The notes: generated by a model not told the origin, from the letters alone. A stretch of DNA of 59,836 nt from Clostridium lacusfryxellense (GCF_018861735.1 NZ_JAHLEB010000028.1:1-59836); one strand, 5' to 3'. Numbered from the stretch's first letter, positions 1-9,403 are shown. Translations and numbers: made by a program.

Positions 1-284
1 AAGTTAAGACTCCTGTACTTTTAACAGCTATTAAAGAATTAAATGAACCAAGATATATGAACATAAAGAGCATTTTTGAAATGTTCCAAACTAAAGAAGT
101 AAAAGTTTGGAATGCAGCAGATATCGGAGCAGACATAACTCTTCTTGGACTTAAAGGTTCACCAACAAAGGTTAAAAAGTCAATGACTAAAGAACCTAAA
201 GGAAAAGGCGAATTAATAGAATTACCAGCAGGAGAAGCTGCATTATATGTAGTTTCAAAATTAAAAGAAAATCACTATATCTAA
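1..284 (+). CDS. etfB: Electron transfer flavoprotein beta subunit, C-terminal part (gene runs off the left edge)
   Basis: The reading frame is open from base 3 to the stop at 284 without needing the internal ATG at 57, so this is the tail of a longer gene. The visible 93 residues match the C-terminus of EtfB: a PRYMNIKSIF stretch, then a conserved WNAADIGAD segment and a closing hydrophobic helix. EtfB pairs with EtfA and carries electrons to or from acyl-CoA dehydrogenases; in clostridia the butyryl-CoA dehydrogenase/Etf complex can bifurcate electrons to ferredoxin. The etfA gene follows 20 bases later, so the two are surely co-transcribed. The N-terminal part and any bcd, crt or hbd genes would lie upstream, outside this window. 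Confidence 0.93.
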   Translation, partial: VKTPVLLTAIKELNEPRYMNIKSIFEMFQTKEVKVWNAADIGADITLLGLKGSPTKVKKSMTKEPKGKGELIELPAGEAALYVVSKLKENHYI

Positions 285-304
285 GACGTAGGAGGGATTA
301 TGTT

Positions 305-1312
305 ATGAATTTAGAAGATTACAAAGGCGTATGGGTCTTTGCAGAACAAAGAGATGGAGAACTTCAAAAAATTTCATTCGAACTTTTAGGTAAGGGACGT
401 GAAATTGCTGATAAGTTAGGAGAAAAATTAACAGCTGTATTACTTGGAGATAAAACAGATGATATAGTGAAAGAGCTAGTAGCATATGGAGCAGACGAAG
501 TAATAGTTGCTAGTCATCCATTACTCGGTCATTTTACAACTGATGCATATACAAAGGTTATATGTGACCTTGCAAACGAGAGAAAACCAGAAATAATATT
601 TGTTGGAGCAACTTATTTAGGAAGAGATTTAGGACCTAGAATATCAGCAAGACTTGCAACAGGTCTTACTGCAGATTGTACTTCATTGGATATAGATACT
701 GAAAACAACAATTTAATGATGACAAGACCAGCATTTGGAGGAAACTTAATGGCTACTATAGTTTGTGGAGATCATAGACCACAAATGGCTACTATTAGAC
801 CTGGAGTTTTTGAAAAATTAACTAAAGATACTAATAGAACTTGCCCTATAGAAAAAGTTACTGTAAATCTTAATGAATCCGATATCAGAACTAAAAGTAT
901 AGATGTTGTAAAAGTTGCTTCAGTTTTAGCAGATATTGGCGAAGCAAATATTATAGTATCTGGCGGTCGTGGAGTTGGGAGCAAAGAAAACTTTATTTTG
1001 CTTGAAAAACTTGCAGCTACGCTAGGTGGAGTAGTTGGAGCATCAAGAGCTGCAGTTGAAAATGGTTGGATAGATAAAGCAGTTCAAGTAGGTCAAACAG
1101 GAAAAACTGTTAGACCTACAGTGTATATAGCATGTGGTATTTCAGGAGCAATTCAGCATTTAGCTGGTATGCAGGATTCTGATTTTATAATAGCTATAAA
1201 CAAAGATGCAACAGCGCCTATAATGAAAGCTGCGGACGTTGCAATAGCTGGAGATTTCATAAAAGTTATCCCAGAAATGATAGCTCAAATCAATACATTA
1301 AAGAATAAATAA
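305..1312 (+). CDS. etfA: Electron transfer flavoprotein alpha subunit
   Basis: The 335-residue product has the full EtfA layout: an N-terminal nucleotide-binding-like domain (about 1-190) and a C-terminal FAD domain (about 205-330) with the QVGQTGKTVRP and ACGISGAIQH motifs that hold FAD. It forms a heterodimer with EtfB and shuttles electrons between acyl-CoA dehydrogenase and NAD(H)/ferredoxin in the cytoplasm. The start at 305 follows a strong GGAGGG at 291-296; an out-of-frame ATG at 300 stops at once. It follows etfB by 20 bases and is closed by a good terminator. The same FAD-domain fold reappears fused to an acyl-CoA dehydrogenase at 52325-54232. Confidence 0.96.
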   Translation: MNLEDYKGVWVFAEQRDGELQKISFELLGKGREIADKLGEKLTAVLLGDKTDDIVKELVAYGADEVIVASHPLLGHFTTDAYTKVICDLANERKPEIIFVGATYLGRDLGPRISARLATGLTADCTSLDIDTENNNLMMTRPAFGGNLMATIVCGDHRPQMATIRPGVFEKLTKDTNRTCPIEKVTVNLNESDIRTKSIDVVKVASVLADIGEANIIVSGGRGVGSKENFILLEKLAATLGGVVGASRAAVENGWIDKAVQVGQTGKTVRPTVYIACGISGAIQHLAGMQDSDFIIAINKDATAPIMKAADVAIAGDFIKVIPEMIAQINTLKNK

Positions 1313-1315
1313 TTT

Positions 1316-1356
1316 AAAGCGATTTTGATGTTTTTTACATCGAAATCGCTTTTTTT
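1316..1356 (+). terminator. Intrinsic terminator of the etfBA operon
   Basis: An inverted repeat (AAAGCGATTT...AAATCGCTTT arms with a T-rich loop) is followed by a run of T. It starts four bases after the etfA stop and ends the operon. Confidence 0.9.
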
Positions 1357-1482
1357 AAGTATAAAGTATTATTATATAAATAAAATTCAATAACTCACTT
1401 TTCAAATAGGTATAAATAAACTAATATAGTAGTATTAGAGTAACTCTTTAAACACACTATATATTAGGGAGCTGGTTTTATA

Positions 1483-2847
1483 ATGGATTTTGAAAAAGAT
1501 GCTTTAGAAATATTGAAAACACTAGTAGATAATGCATACGATGGTATTGTCATTGTAGATAATAATGCAATTATAACTATGATTAGCAAATCATATTGTG
1601 ACTTTATAGGAACCTCGCAGGAAAATGCTGTAGGAAGGCTTGTTACAGATGTTATAGAAAATACAAGAATGCATATAGTTGCGCAAACAGGCGAAATGGA
1701 AAATGCTCAACTACAATACATAAAAGGTAGTTATATGATCGCCAGTAGAATAGCTATATTTAAAAATGGCAAAATAATTGGTGCAATTGGTAAAGTTTTA
1801 TTTAGAAATCTAAAAGAACTTAATAATCTTTATAGCAAAATTAAAAACATGAAAAAGGAACTTGAAACATATAAAACACGTTTAAAAGAACTGAACACAG
1901 CAATTTATTCCTTTGATGACATTATAGGAACAAGTGAACAAATTCTTATAGCTAAAGCTATTGCACGCAAAGCAGCTCAAACACATTCCAATGTACTCAT
2001 ACTTGGCGAGAGTGGCACAGGAAAGGAATTGTTTGCCCATGCAATACACTTAGCTAGTGATAGAATGTATGCACCTTTTGTAAAAGTAAACTGTGGGGCT
2101 ATTCCTAGCGATTTATTAGAGTCTGAGCTTTTCGGCTACGAAGGAGGTGCATTTACTGGCGCTAAAAAGGAAGGCAAAACAGGAAAGTTTGAACAAGCGG
2201 ATGGCGGGACAATATTTTTAGATGAAATTGGCGATATGCCTCTTCATATGCAAGTAAAGTTATTGAGAGCTATTCAAGAAAAAGAAGTTGATAAAATTGG
2301 ATCAATAGGTAGTAAAAAGGTTGATATCCGTATAATAGCTGCAACAAATAAAAACCTTGAAAACTCTATGCACGAAGGTAATTTTAGACAGGATCTCTAT
2401 TATAGATTAAATGTTGTTACTATTATGATTCCATCTCTTCGTGAACGTAAAGATGATATCTTACTAATAGCAAATCATCTTATCAATAAAATCTCTAAGG
2501 ACTTAAACAAAAAAGTAATAGGCGTTTCCAATGATGCTGAATATTATCTAAAAAATTATTCCTGGGAGGGAAATATTCGTGAACTTGAAAACATCTTGGA
2601 GAGAGCAATTAATTTGATAGAGGATAGTAATATTATCTCCCCCATTGACCTCCCTAGAAATATTACAGGAAGAAATGAAATTAAAATTATTAAAAGTCTT
2701 GAAGAAACTATTTTCGCAGCAGAAAAACAAGCTATTATAGATGCACTTAAATCAACAGATGGAAATAAAACTAAAGCTTCAAAAATTCTAAAAATTGGAA
2801 GAACAAGCTTATATGAAAAAATACAAAAATATAATATACCCTTATAA
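1483..2847 (+). CDS. PAS-domain sigma-54-dependent transcriptional activator
   Basis: The 454-residue protein has an N-terminal PAS-type sensor (about 10-115), a short coiled linker, a central AAA+ sigma-54 interaction domain with Walker A GESGTGKE at 175-182 and the diagnostic GAFTGA loop at 222-227, and a C-terminal Fis-type helix-turn-helix (about 410-454, NKTKASKILKIGRTSLY). Such proteins use ATP to open promoters bound by sigma-54 RNA polymerase, usually after binding enhancer sites upstream. There is no receiver domain, so a small ligand sensed by PAS is the likely trigger. The gene sits just before two operons that each have a clear -24/-12 promoter and a shared upstream element, so it is almost certainly their activator. 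A ribosome site (AGGGAG) precedes the start. Confidence 0.93.
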   Translation: MDFEKDALEILKTLVDNAYDGIVIVDNNAIITMISKSYCDFIGTSQENAVGRLVTDVIENTRMHIVAQTGEMENAQLQYIKGSYMIASRIAIFKNGKIIGAIGKVLFRNLKELNNLYSKIKNMKKELETYKTRLKELNTAIYSFDDIIGTSEQILIAKAIARKAAQTHSNVLILGESGTGKELFAHAIHLASDRMYAPFVKVNCGAIPSDLLESELFGYEGGAFTGAKKEGKTGKFEQADGGTIFLDEIGDMPLHMQVKLLRAIQEKEVDKIGSIGSKKVDIRIIAATNKNLENSMHEGNFRQDLYYRLNVVTIMIPSLRERKDDILLIANHLINKISKDLNKKVIGVSNDAEYYLKNYSWEGNIRELENILERAINLIEDSNIISPIDLPRNITGRNEIKIIKSLEETIFAAEKQAIIDALKSTDGNKTKASKILKIGRTSLYEKIQKYNIPL

Positions 2848-2859
2848 GTGTTTTAAATT

Positions 2860-2901
2860 ATGAACATTATTCTTAGATTCTAAGAATAATGTTCATTTTT
2901 T
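2860..2901 (+). terminator. Intrinsic terminator after the sigma-54 activator gene
   Basis: A long near-perfect hairpin (ATGAACATTATTCTTA arm and its complement around a tiny loop) is followed by six T. It separates the regulator from the operon it probably controls. Confidence 0.92.
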
Positions 2902-2902
2902 C

Positions 2903-2950
2903 GTACAAAATGATAATGTTTACATAATTTATGTTCTACTTATCGTACAT
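2903..2950 (+). promoter_or_regulatory. Candidate enhancer (upstream activating sequence) for the sigma-54 activator, copy 1
   Basis: This 48-bp stretch shares GTAC-N3-ATGATAA-N-GTTTACAT, then after 6 bases TGTTCT-N2-TTA-N2-GTACAT, with an equally long stretch at 6150-6197, at identical internal spacing, although the surrounding sequence has diverged. It lies 87 bases before the -24 element. Upstream elements kept in this way are what bacterial enhancer-binding proteins recognise. Binding by the adjacent activator is inference. Confidence 0.75.
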
Positions 2951-3037
2951 ATATCCATATTTATCACATGTTTTTTTGTCTAAAACAGTGAAATTACACT
3001 AATTATCTGTTTTTATGTATTAATTTGTTTTATTTTG

Positions 3038-3054
3038 TTGGCATGATTATTGCT
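3038..3054 (+). promoter_or_regulatory. Sigma-54 (-24/-12) promoter of the first CoA-transferase/permease operon
   Basis: TTGGCAT-GATTA-TTGCT fits the TGGCAC-N5-TTGCW consensus with correct GG-GC spacing. It lies 51 bases before the CoA-transferase start. Confidence 0.9.
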
Positions 3055-3104
3055 CGTTATAAATATATCAAGTCTTAATAATATAATAAAAGAGGGGTAT
3101 ATAA

Positions 3105-4652
3105 ATGAAAAAGATTATGTCAAGTCAAGACGCAATATCCTTAATTAAAAATGGTGACACTGTAGCCATTGGAGGATTTATAGGTTCTGGCCACCCTGAG
3201 GAATTGACCATAGAAATTAATCAGTGTTTTGAGCAAAAGGGAGTTCCCAATAACTTAACTTTGGTGTACTCAGCCGGACAAGGAGATGCAAAGGAAAAAG
3301 GATTAAACCGCCTTGCTCATGAGGGCTTAGTTTCAAAGGTAATAGGTGGTCACTGGGGTCTTTCTCCTAAACTAGCGAAACTTGCTATTGAAAATAAGAT
3401 TCAGGCTTATAACCTTCCTCAAGGAGTAATTTCTAATCTTTTTCGAGATATTGCAGCAGGTAAACCTGGAAGTATAACTCATGTTGGTTTAAAAACTTTT
3501 GTAGATCCCCGAATTGAGGGAGGCAAACTTAACTCTTGTACAAAAGAAGATATAGTTAAAGTCATTGAAATTGAAAATAAGGAATACTTATTTTATAAAA
3601 CTTTCCCTATAAATGTAGCACTTATTAGAGCTACTTATGCTGATGAGAGTGGAAACGCTACTATGGAAAAAGAAGCTGTAGTATTAGATGTATTATCTAT
3701 TGCACAAGCAGCCAAAAATTCTGGGGGGATTGTAATACTTCAGGTTGAAAAAGTTGTTGCAAATGGCACTCTTGATCCTAGGAATGTTAAAATCCCAGGA
3801 ATACTTGTGGATGCTATAGTAATTTCAAAACCCGAGAATCATATGCAAACTTATGCTGAGCAATTCAATCCATCATATAATGGTGAGATAAAAATGGCAG
3901 TTGATAATATTCAAAGTTTAGAACTAAACGTTCGTAAAATAATATCTAGAAGAGCATCAATGGAGCTTATTCCTAATGCCATCACTAACCTTGGAATTGG
4001 AGTTCCTGAGGGAATATCAATGGTAGCAAACGAAGAAGGTATTGGTGACAAAATGGTACTTACTTTAGAATCCGGTCCAATAGGTGGAATCCCTGCAGGT
4101 GGCTTAAGCTTTGGCGCTTCAATAAATCCCGAAATGATCCTGGATCAAAATAGTCAATTTGACTTTTATGATGGAGGTGGTCTTGATGTAGCCTTCCTTG
4201 GTCTTGCGCAATGTGATGCTCGTGGAAATATTAATGTAAGTAAATTTGGTCCTAAAATTGCAGGTTGTGGCGGTTTTATTAATATCACTCAAAACTCTAA
4301 GAAAGTTGTTTTCTGTGGTACTTTTACAGCTGGTGGTCTAAATATTGCTATACAAGATGGAAAATTAAAAATAATCCACGAAGGTAAAACTAATAAATTT
4401 ACGAGCGCCGTTGAGCAGATTACATTTAGTGGTGAGTATGCAGTAGATGTAGCACAAAGTGTATTATATATTACTGAAAGAGCTGTTTTTGAACTTAGCA
4501 ATAAAGGAGTAGTCCTTACTGAAATTGCCCCAGGAATTGATCTTGAAAAAGACATCCTTGCACATATGGATTTCAAACCAATAATTTCTGAAAATCTACA
4601 TTTAATGGACGAGCGAATATTCAAAGAAGAAAAAATGGGATTAAAATTATAA
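3105..4652 (+). CDS. Acetate/propionate CoA-transferase family enzyme, copy 1
   Basis: The 515-residue protein is a fused two-domain family I CoA-transferase, like propionate CoA-transferase and E. coli YdiF. The N-terminal half carries the glycine-rich GGFIGSGHPEEL acyl-CoA binding region. The C-terminal half has the LESGPIGGIPAGG motif whose glutamate (E322) is the expected nucleophile that forms the glutamyl-CoA thioester. It would move CoA from an abundant acyl-CoA (such as acetyl-CoA) to an incoming carboxylic acid. A GntP-type permease gene follows by 35 bases, so the acid is probably imported by that permease. A highly similar paralogue lies at 6371-7918. Transcription is probably sigma-54 dependent. 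Exact substrate cannot be read from sequence. Confidence 0.9.
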   Translation: MKKIMSSQDAISLIKNGDTVAIGGFIGSGHPEELTIEINQCFEQKGVPNNLTLVYSAGQGDAKEKGLNRLAHEGLVSKVIGGHWGLSPKLAKLAIENKIQAYNLPQGVISNLFRDIAAGKPGSITHVGLKTFVDPRIEGGKLNSCTKEDIVKVIEIENKEYLFYKTFPINVALIRATYADESGNATMEKEAVVLDVLSIAQAAKNSGGIVILQVEKVVANGTLDPRNVKIPGILVDAIVISKPENHMQTYAEQFNPSYNGEIKMAVDNIQSLELNVRKIISRRASMELIPNAITNLGIGVPEGISMVANEEGIGDKMVLTLESGPIGGIPAGGLSFGASINPEMILDQNSQFDFYDGGGLDVAFLGLAQCDARGNINVSKFGPKIAGCGGFINITQNSKKVVFCGTFTAGGLNIAIQDGKLKIIHEGKTNKFTSAVEQITFSGEYAVDVAQSVLYITERAVFELSNKGVVLTEIAPGIDLEKDILAHMDFKPIISENLHLMDERIFKEEKMGLKL

Positions 4653-4687
4653 TTTTTAATTAATATAAAACAAAGGGAGGAACTATC

Positions 4688-6067
4688 ATGTTTGGTCTTA
4701 TTGGTATTATTATTTCTTTAGGTTTATTAATGTACTTAGCCTACAGAGGAATTACAGTTCTTATTTTGGCACCAGTTTTAGCAATACTTGCCGTTTTATT
4801 TCAAAGCGGAGATGCTCATGTTCTAGCAAACTATACTGAAGTTTTTATGGTTAATTTTGCAGCGTATGCTAAGGCATATTTCCCAATATTCTTACTAGGT
4901 GCGATTTTCGGTAAAATAATGGATGATTCAGGAGCTGCCAAATCTATAGCTTATGCAATCAGTAGTAAACTCGGAAAAGACAAAGCAATACTCGCCGTAG
5001 TATTATCTTGCGCAATATTAACATATGGCGGAGTTTCATTATTTGTTGTTGCGTTCGCAGTATATCCTATAGCTGCAGCATTGTTTAAAGAAGCAGGTAT
5101 TCCAAAAAGATTTTTACCTGGATCAATTGCTCTTGGTGCATTTACATTTACTATGACAGCATTACCAGGAACACCACAAATACAAAACGCTATTCCAATG
5201 CCTTTCTTTGGAACAAATGCATATGCAGCACCTCTAATAGGTCTTATAGGATCAGGTGTAATGTTTGGTGTGGGTATGCTTTGGCTTACAAGGAGAGCAA
5301 AGAAAGCTATGGCTACAGGCGAAGGATATGGTAATCATAATGAAGAAATAATCAAAGAAGTTGATTTATCTAAATTACCTAAGTTCCCACTTGCTATAAC
5401 TCCAATAATTTTAGTTCTAGTTGTTAACTTTTTATTAGGAAAATATGTTTTCGCCTCAATGGATGGAACATTTTTAAAGGCTTTCGGTGGAATTAAGATA
5501 TCAAGTGTACAAGGTATATGGAGTTTGATTTCAGCATTAGTTGTCTCTATAGTTATTAGTTTAATTTTATTTTGGAAAAACATTGAAAGTGTTACTAATA
5601 CAGTTAATAAAGGAGCTATAGGTTCACTCCTTGCAATTGCAAATACTTCATCAGAAGTTGGTTATGGAAATGTAATTAAAACACTTGGTGGATTTGCTAT
5701 TCTCCAGGCTGGTATACTTGCTATACCGGGTTCACCACTTATATCACTTGCCGCATCTACTAGTATTCTTGCAGGTATAACAGGTTCAGCCTCTGGTGGT
5801 ATGAGTATTGCCCTAGGAGTCCTGGGTGAGACTTATATGCAAAAGGCTATTGTGCTTGGAATTAATCCACAAGTACTCCATAGAATAGCAGCAATAGCAT
5901 GTGGCGGACTTGATACACTTCCACATAATGGAGCCGTAATAACTCTACTAGGTATTACAGGAATGACACATAAGCAATCCTACTTAGATATTGGAATGTG
6001 TACAGTAGTTATACCACTTCTAGCTACAATTGCATGTATTATATTTGGATCTTTGGGAATTGTATAA
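4688..6067 (+). CDS. GntP-family carboxylate/hydroxy-acid permease, copy 1
   Basis: The 459-residue protein is almost wholly hydrophobic, with about 11-12 membrane segments and the short polar loop after about residue 200 typical of the GntP (gluconate:H+ symporter) family. Conserved stretches include FGKIMDDSGAAKSIA and ALPGTPQIQNAIPMPFFGT. Family members import gluconate or small hydroxy-acids such as hydroxybutyrate. Pairing with a CoA-transferase points to a short hydroxy- or unsaturated acid rather than a sugar acid (inference). A strong GGGAGG lies before the start. The paralogue at 7975-9354 differs mostly in the central loop and in conservative membrane substitutions. A terminator follows. 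Confidence 0.88.
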   Translation: MFGLIGIIISLGLLMYLAYRGITVLILAPVLAILAVLFQSGDAHVLANYTEVFMVNFAAYAKAYFPIFLLGAIFGKIMDDSGAAKSIAYAISSKLGKDKAILAVVLSCAILTYGGVSLFVVAFAVYPIAAALFKEAGIPKRFLPGSIALGAFTFTMTALPGTPQIQNAIPMPFFGTNAYAAPLIGLIGSGVMFGVGMLWLTRRAKKAMATGEGYGNHNEEIIKEVDLSKLPKFPLAITPIILVLVVNFLLGKYVFASMDGTFLKAFGGIKISSVQGIWSLISALVVSIVISLILFWKNIESVTNTVNKGAIGSLLAIANTSSEVGYGNVIKTLGGFAILQAGILAIPGSPLISLAASTSILAGITGSASGGMSIALGVLGETYMQKAIVLGINPQVLHRIAAIACGGLDTLPHNGAVITLLGITGMTHKQSYLDIGMCTVVIPLLATIACIIFGSLGIV

Positions 6068-6106
6068 TAATTATTACTATAAATAAGCATTAAATTGTTC
6101 ATTTAT

Positions 6107-6147
6107 GCGAACAGTATTGATATTTTCAAAAAATACTGTTCGCTTTT
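6107..6147 (+). terminator. Terminator after the first permease gene
   Basis: The arms GCGAACAGTATT and AATACTGTTCGC form a 12-bp stem followed by TTTT. It insulates the first operon from the second. Confidence 0.85.
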
Positions 6148-6149
6148 AA

Positions 6150-6197
6150 GTACCATATGATAAGGTTTACATTTAAAGTGTTCTCTTTAATGTACAT
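6150..6197 (+). promoter_or_regulatory. Candidate enhancer for the sigma-54 activator, copy 2
   Basis: It matches the element at 2903-2950 block for block: GTAC, ATGATAA, GTTTACAT, TGTTCT, TTA and GTACAT at the same internal distances over 48 bp. It lies 77 bases before its -24 element, against 87 in copy 1; the 10-base difference is about one helical turn, so the site would face the same side of the DNA. Confidence 0.75.
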
Positions 6198-6274
6198 GTT
6201 TTTACACATAACGACATTTTTTTCAAATTAAACGCTAAAAAATCGAGGATATCTCAATTTTTATTATATTTTTC

Positions 6275-6291
6275 TTGGCACGACAATTGCT
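6275..6291 (+). promoter_or_regulatory. Sigma-54 (-24/-12) promoter of the second CoA-transferase/permease operon
   Basis: TTGGCACGACAATTGCT is a full match to the -24/-12 consensus. The CoA-transferase start lies 80 bases downstream. Confidence 0.93.
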
Positions 6292-6370
6292 ATTAATAAT
6301 TATGAGTAATTTAATTAATAATTATAAGGATTTTGACTAATAATATAGTAAAAAGGAGGTCAAAAATAAA

Positions 6371-7918
6371 ATGAAAAAGATTATGTCTAGTGACGAAGCA
6401 ATCTCTTTAATTAAAAGTGGAGACACCGTTGCTATTGGAGGATTTATCGGTTGTGGCCACCCTGAAGAATTAACAATAAAGATTAGTGAATGTTTTCTTG
6501 AAAAAGGTACCCCTAATAATTTAACTTTAATATATGCAGCTGGCCAAGGAGATTCAAAAGAAAAGGGTTTAAATCATCTGGGTGAAGAGGGTTTAGTTTC
6601 TAAGGTAATCGGTGGTCACTGGGGACTTGCACCTAAACTAGTAAAGCTTGCTATAGATAATAAAATTGAAGCTTATAATCTCCCTCAAGGTGTAATATCT
6701 CACCTTTACAGAGATATTGCAGCAGGTAAACCTGGAACCATAACTCATGTTGGTTTAAAAACTTTTGTTGATCCTAGGATAGATGGAGGTAAATTAAACT
6801 CTTTCACAAAAAAAGATATAGTTAAAGTTCTTGAAATCGATAATAAGGAATACTTATTTTACAAAACTTTTCCTATAAATGTAACACTTATTAGAGCATC
6901 TTATGCTGATGAGAGTGGGAATGCAACTATGGAAAAAGAAGCCGTAACATTAGATGGATTATCTATGGCACAAGCAGCTAAAAATTCCGGTGGAATTGTA
7001 ATTCTGCAGGTTGAAAAAATAGTAGCCAACGGTTCTCTAGATCCAAGAAAAGTTAAAATTCCTGGAATACTTGTTGATGCAATAGTAATTTCAAAACCTG
7101 AAAATCATATGCAAACTTATGCTGAGCAATACAATCCATCTTATAATGGTGAGATAAAAATGGCATTAAATGATATTCAAGGTTTAAAATTAGATGAGAG
7201 AAAGATAATATCTAGAAGAGCTGCAATGGAACTTATCCCGAATGCCATTACTAACCTTGGAATAGGTGTACCTGAAGGAATATCCATGGTAGCAAATGAA
7301 GAAGGTATTGGTAGAGAAATGAAAGTTACCTTGGAATCGGGGCCAATAGGCGGAATTCCTGCAGGTGGTTTAAGCTTTGGAGCCTCAATAAATCCCGAAA
7401 GCATACTAGATCAAAGTAATCAATTCGATTTTTATGATGGAGGCGGTCTTGATATCGCATTCCTAGGCCTTGCACAATGCGATGAAAAAGGAAATATTAA
7501 TGTAAGTAAATTTGGCCCTAAAATTGCAGGTTGCGGTGGTTTTATAAATATAACTCAAAACTCTAAAAAAGTTATATTTTGCGGTACTTTTACAGCTGGT
7601 GGATTAAAGATTGAAATACAAGATAAAAAATTAAACATAATAAAAGAAGGCAAATCAAATAAATTCATTAAAAATGTTGAGCAAATTACTTTTAGTGGCG
7701 AATATGCAATAGATGTAGCTCAACCAGTATTATATATTACCGAAAGAGCAGTTTTCAGATTAACTAAAGAAGGTGTTACTTTAGAAGAAATTGCCCCAGG
7801 AGTTAATCTTGAAAAAGATATTTTAGCACATATGGATTTTAAACCAATAATTTCAGAAAATTTAACTCTGATGGATGAAAGAATTTTTGAAGATAAGATT
7901 ATGGGATTAAATGTTTAA
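6371..7918 (+). CDS. Acetate/propionate CoA-transferase family enzyme, copy 2
   Basis: This 515-residue protein has exactly the same length as the enzyme at 3105-4652 and by eye about nine in ten residues are the same. The nucleophile motif LESGPIGGIPAGG with E322 is intact, as is the N-terminal GGFIGCGHPEEL region. It should also transfer CoA to an imported short-chain acid. The start follows an AAAGGAGG site. It heads a three-gene operon with a permease and a MaoC-type hydratase, which the first copy lacks. The two copies may differ in acid preference, expression or both; the sequence does not say which. Confidence 0.9.
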   Translation: MKKIMSSDEAISLIKSGDTVAIGGFIGCGHPEELTIKISECFLEKGTPNNLTLIYAAGQGDSKEKGLNHLGEEGLVSKVIGGHWGLAPKLVKLAIDNKIEAYNLPQGVISHLYRDIAAGKPGTITHVGLKTFVDPRIDGGKLNSFTKKDIVKVLEIDNKEYLFYKTFPINVTLIRASYADESGNATMEKEAVTLDGLSMAQAAKNSGGIVILQVEKIVANGSLDPRKVKIPGILVDAIVISKPENHMQTYAEQYNPSYNGEIKMALNDIQGLKLDERKIISRRAAMELIPNAITNLGIGVPEGISMVANEEGIGREMKVTLESGPIGGIPAGGLSFGASINPESILDQSNQFDFYDGGGLDIAFLGLAQCDEKGNINVSKFGPKIAGCGGFINITQNSKKVIFCGTFTAGGLKIEIQDKKLNIIKEGKSNKFIKNVEQITFSGEYAIDVAQPVLYITERAVFRLTKEGVTLEEIAPGVNLEKDILAHMDFKPIISENLTLMDERIFEDKIMGLNV

Positions 7919-7974
7919 ATTTCAATATGTTTATTTCTAAATATAAAAAATTATAAATTAAGGGAGGACTTATT

Positions 7975-9354
7975 ATGTTGGGACTTATTGGTATTATTAT
8001 TTCTTTAGGACTTTTAATGTATTTAGCTTACAAAGGAATTTCAGTTCTTATTTTGGCACCAGTTTTAGCATTACTTGCTGTTTTATTTCAAAGCGGCCAG
8101 ACTCATGTCTTAGCTAATTATACTGAAGTATTTATGGTTAATTTTGCAGCATATGCTAAGGCATATTTTCCTATATTCTTATTAGGAGCAATTTTCGGTA
8201 AAATTATGGATGACTCAGGAGCTGCTAAATCTATAGCTTATGCCATTAGCAGTAAACTCGGAAAAGATAAAGCAATTCTTGCAGTAGTTTTATCTTGTGC
8301 AATATTAACATACGGTGGTGTTTCATTATTCGTAGTTGCATTCGCAGTATATCCTATTGCAGCAGCATTGTTTAAAGAAGCAGATATTCCAAAAAGATTT
8401 TTACCTGGTTCAATAGCTCTTGGTGCATTTACATTTACTATGACAGCATTACCAGGAACACCACAAATACAAAATGCAATCCCTATGCCTTTCTTTGGTA
8501 CAAATGCATATGCAGCGCCAATAATCGGACTTATAGGGTCAGCAGTAATGTTTGGTGGCGGTATGTTATGGCTTACTCGTAGAACAAAAAAAGCCATGGC
8601 TGCAGGAGAAGGTTATGGTAATCATAAAGAGGAAGTAATCAAAGACGTTGATATATCTAAGTTACCTAAGTTTTCGCTCGCTATAATACCAATAATCTTA
8701 GTTCTAGTTGTAAATTATTTATTAGGTAAGTATGTTTTTGCTACAATGAATGGAGATTTCTTAAAAAGTTTCGGAGGAATAAAATTAGCAAGTGTACAGG
8801 GTATATGGAGCTTAATTTCAGCGTTAGTTGTCGCTATCGTTATTAGTTTAATTATATTTTGGAAAAACATCGAAAACGTAACTAATACAGTTAATAAAGG
8901 CGCTATTGGTTCACTGCTTGCAATTGCAAATACTTCATCAGAAGTTGGTTATGGAAATGTTATTAAAACACTAGGTGGATTTGCTATCCTTCAAGCTGGG
9001 ATACTTGCAATACCAGGAACGCCCCTTATATCATTAGCTGCATCTACAAGCATCCTTGCAGGTATCACAGGTTCCGCATCTGGCGGTATGAGTATCGCTC
9101 TTGGAGTACTAGGTGAAACCTACCTTCAAAAAGCTCAAGTACTCGGAATTAATCCACAAGTTCTTCATAGAATAGCTGCAATAGCATGTGGTGGACTTGA
9201 TACACTTCCACATAACGGAGCCGTAATAACTTTACTTGGTATAACAGGAATGACTCATAAACAATCATACGTAGATATAGGAATGTGTACAGTTGTTATA
9301 CCACTTATAGCTACCGCAGTATGTATTCTATTTGCATCATTTGGAGTAGTATAA
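7975..9354 (+). CDS. GntP-family carboxylate/hydroxy-acid permease, copy 2
   Basis: This 459-residue membrane protein is the close paralogue of the permease at 4688-6067, with the same FGKIMDDSGAAKSIA and GTPQIQNAIPMPFFGT segments and the same number of predicted membrane spans. It lies 56 bases after its CoA-transferase, behind a GGGAGG site, and 49 bases before the MaoC-type gene. It probably imports the acid that the CoA-transferase activates. GntP membership is clear; the substrate is inferred from neighbours. Confidence 0.88.
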   Translation: MLGLIGIIISLGLLMYLAYKGISVLILAPVLALLAVLFQSGQTHVLANYTEVFMVNFAAYAKAYFPIFLLGAIFGKIMDDSGAAKSIAYAISSKLGKDKAILAVVLSCAILTYGGVSLFVVAFAVYPIAAALFKEADIPKRFLPGSIALGAFTFTMTALPGTPQIQNAIPMPFFGTNAYAAPIIGLIGSAVMFGGGMLWLTRRTKKAMAAGEGYGNHKEEVIKDVDISKLPKFSLAIIPIILVLVVNYLLGKYVFATMNGDFLKSFGGIKLASVQGIWSLISALVVAIVISLIIFWKNIENVTNTVNKGAIGSLLAIANTSSEVGYGNVIKTLGGFAILQAGILAIPGTPLISLAASTSILAGITGSASGGMSIALGVLGETYLQKAQVLGINPQVLHRIAAIACGGLDTLPHNGAVITLLGITGMTHKQSYVDIGMCTVVIPLIATAVCILFASFGVV

Positions 9355-9403
9355 TTTATAAAAATAAGGTTGTGTAATTTATAAAAAACAGGAGGAATTA
9401 TTA

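Noticed and set aside
303-485. Open frames on the opposite strand of etfA and many others of 60-170 residues antisense to known genes.
   Set aside because: They lie inside well-identified genes, have no ribosome sites and have atypical composition, so they are shadows.
3105-9354. The two similar operons as a sequence assembly duplication.
   Set aside because: The copies differ at many codons, have diverged intergenic DNA and only the second has the hydratase gene, so the duplication is real and not recent.
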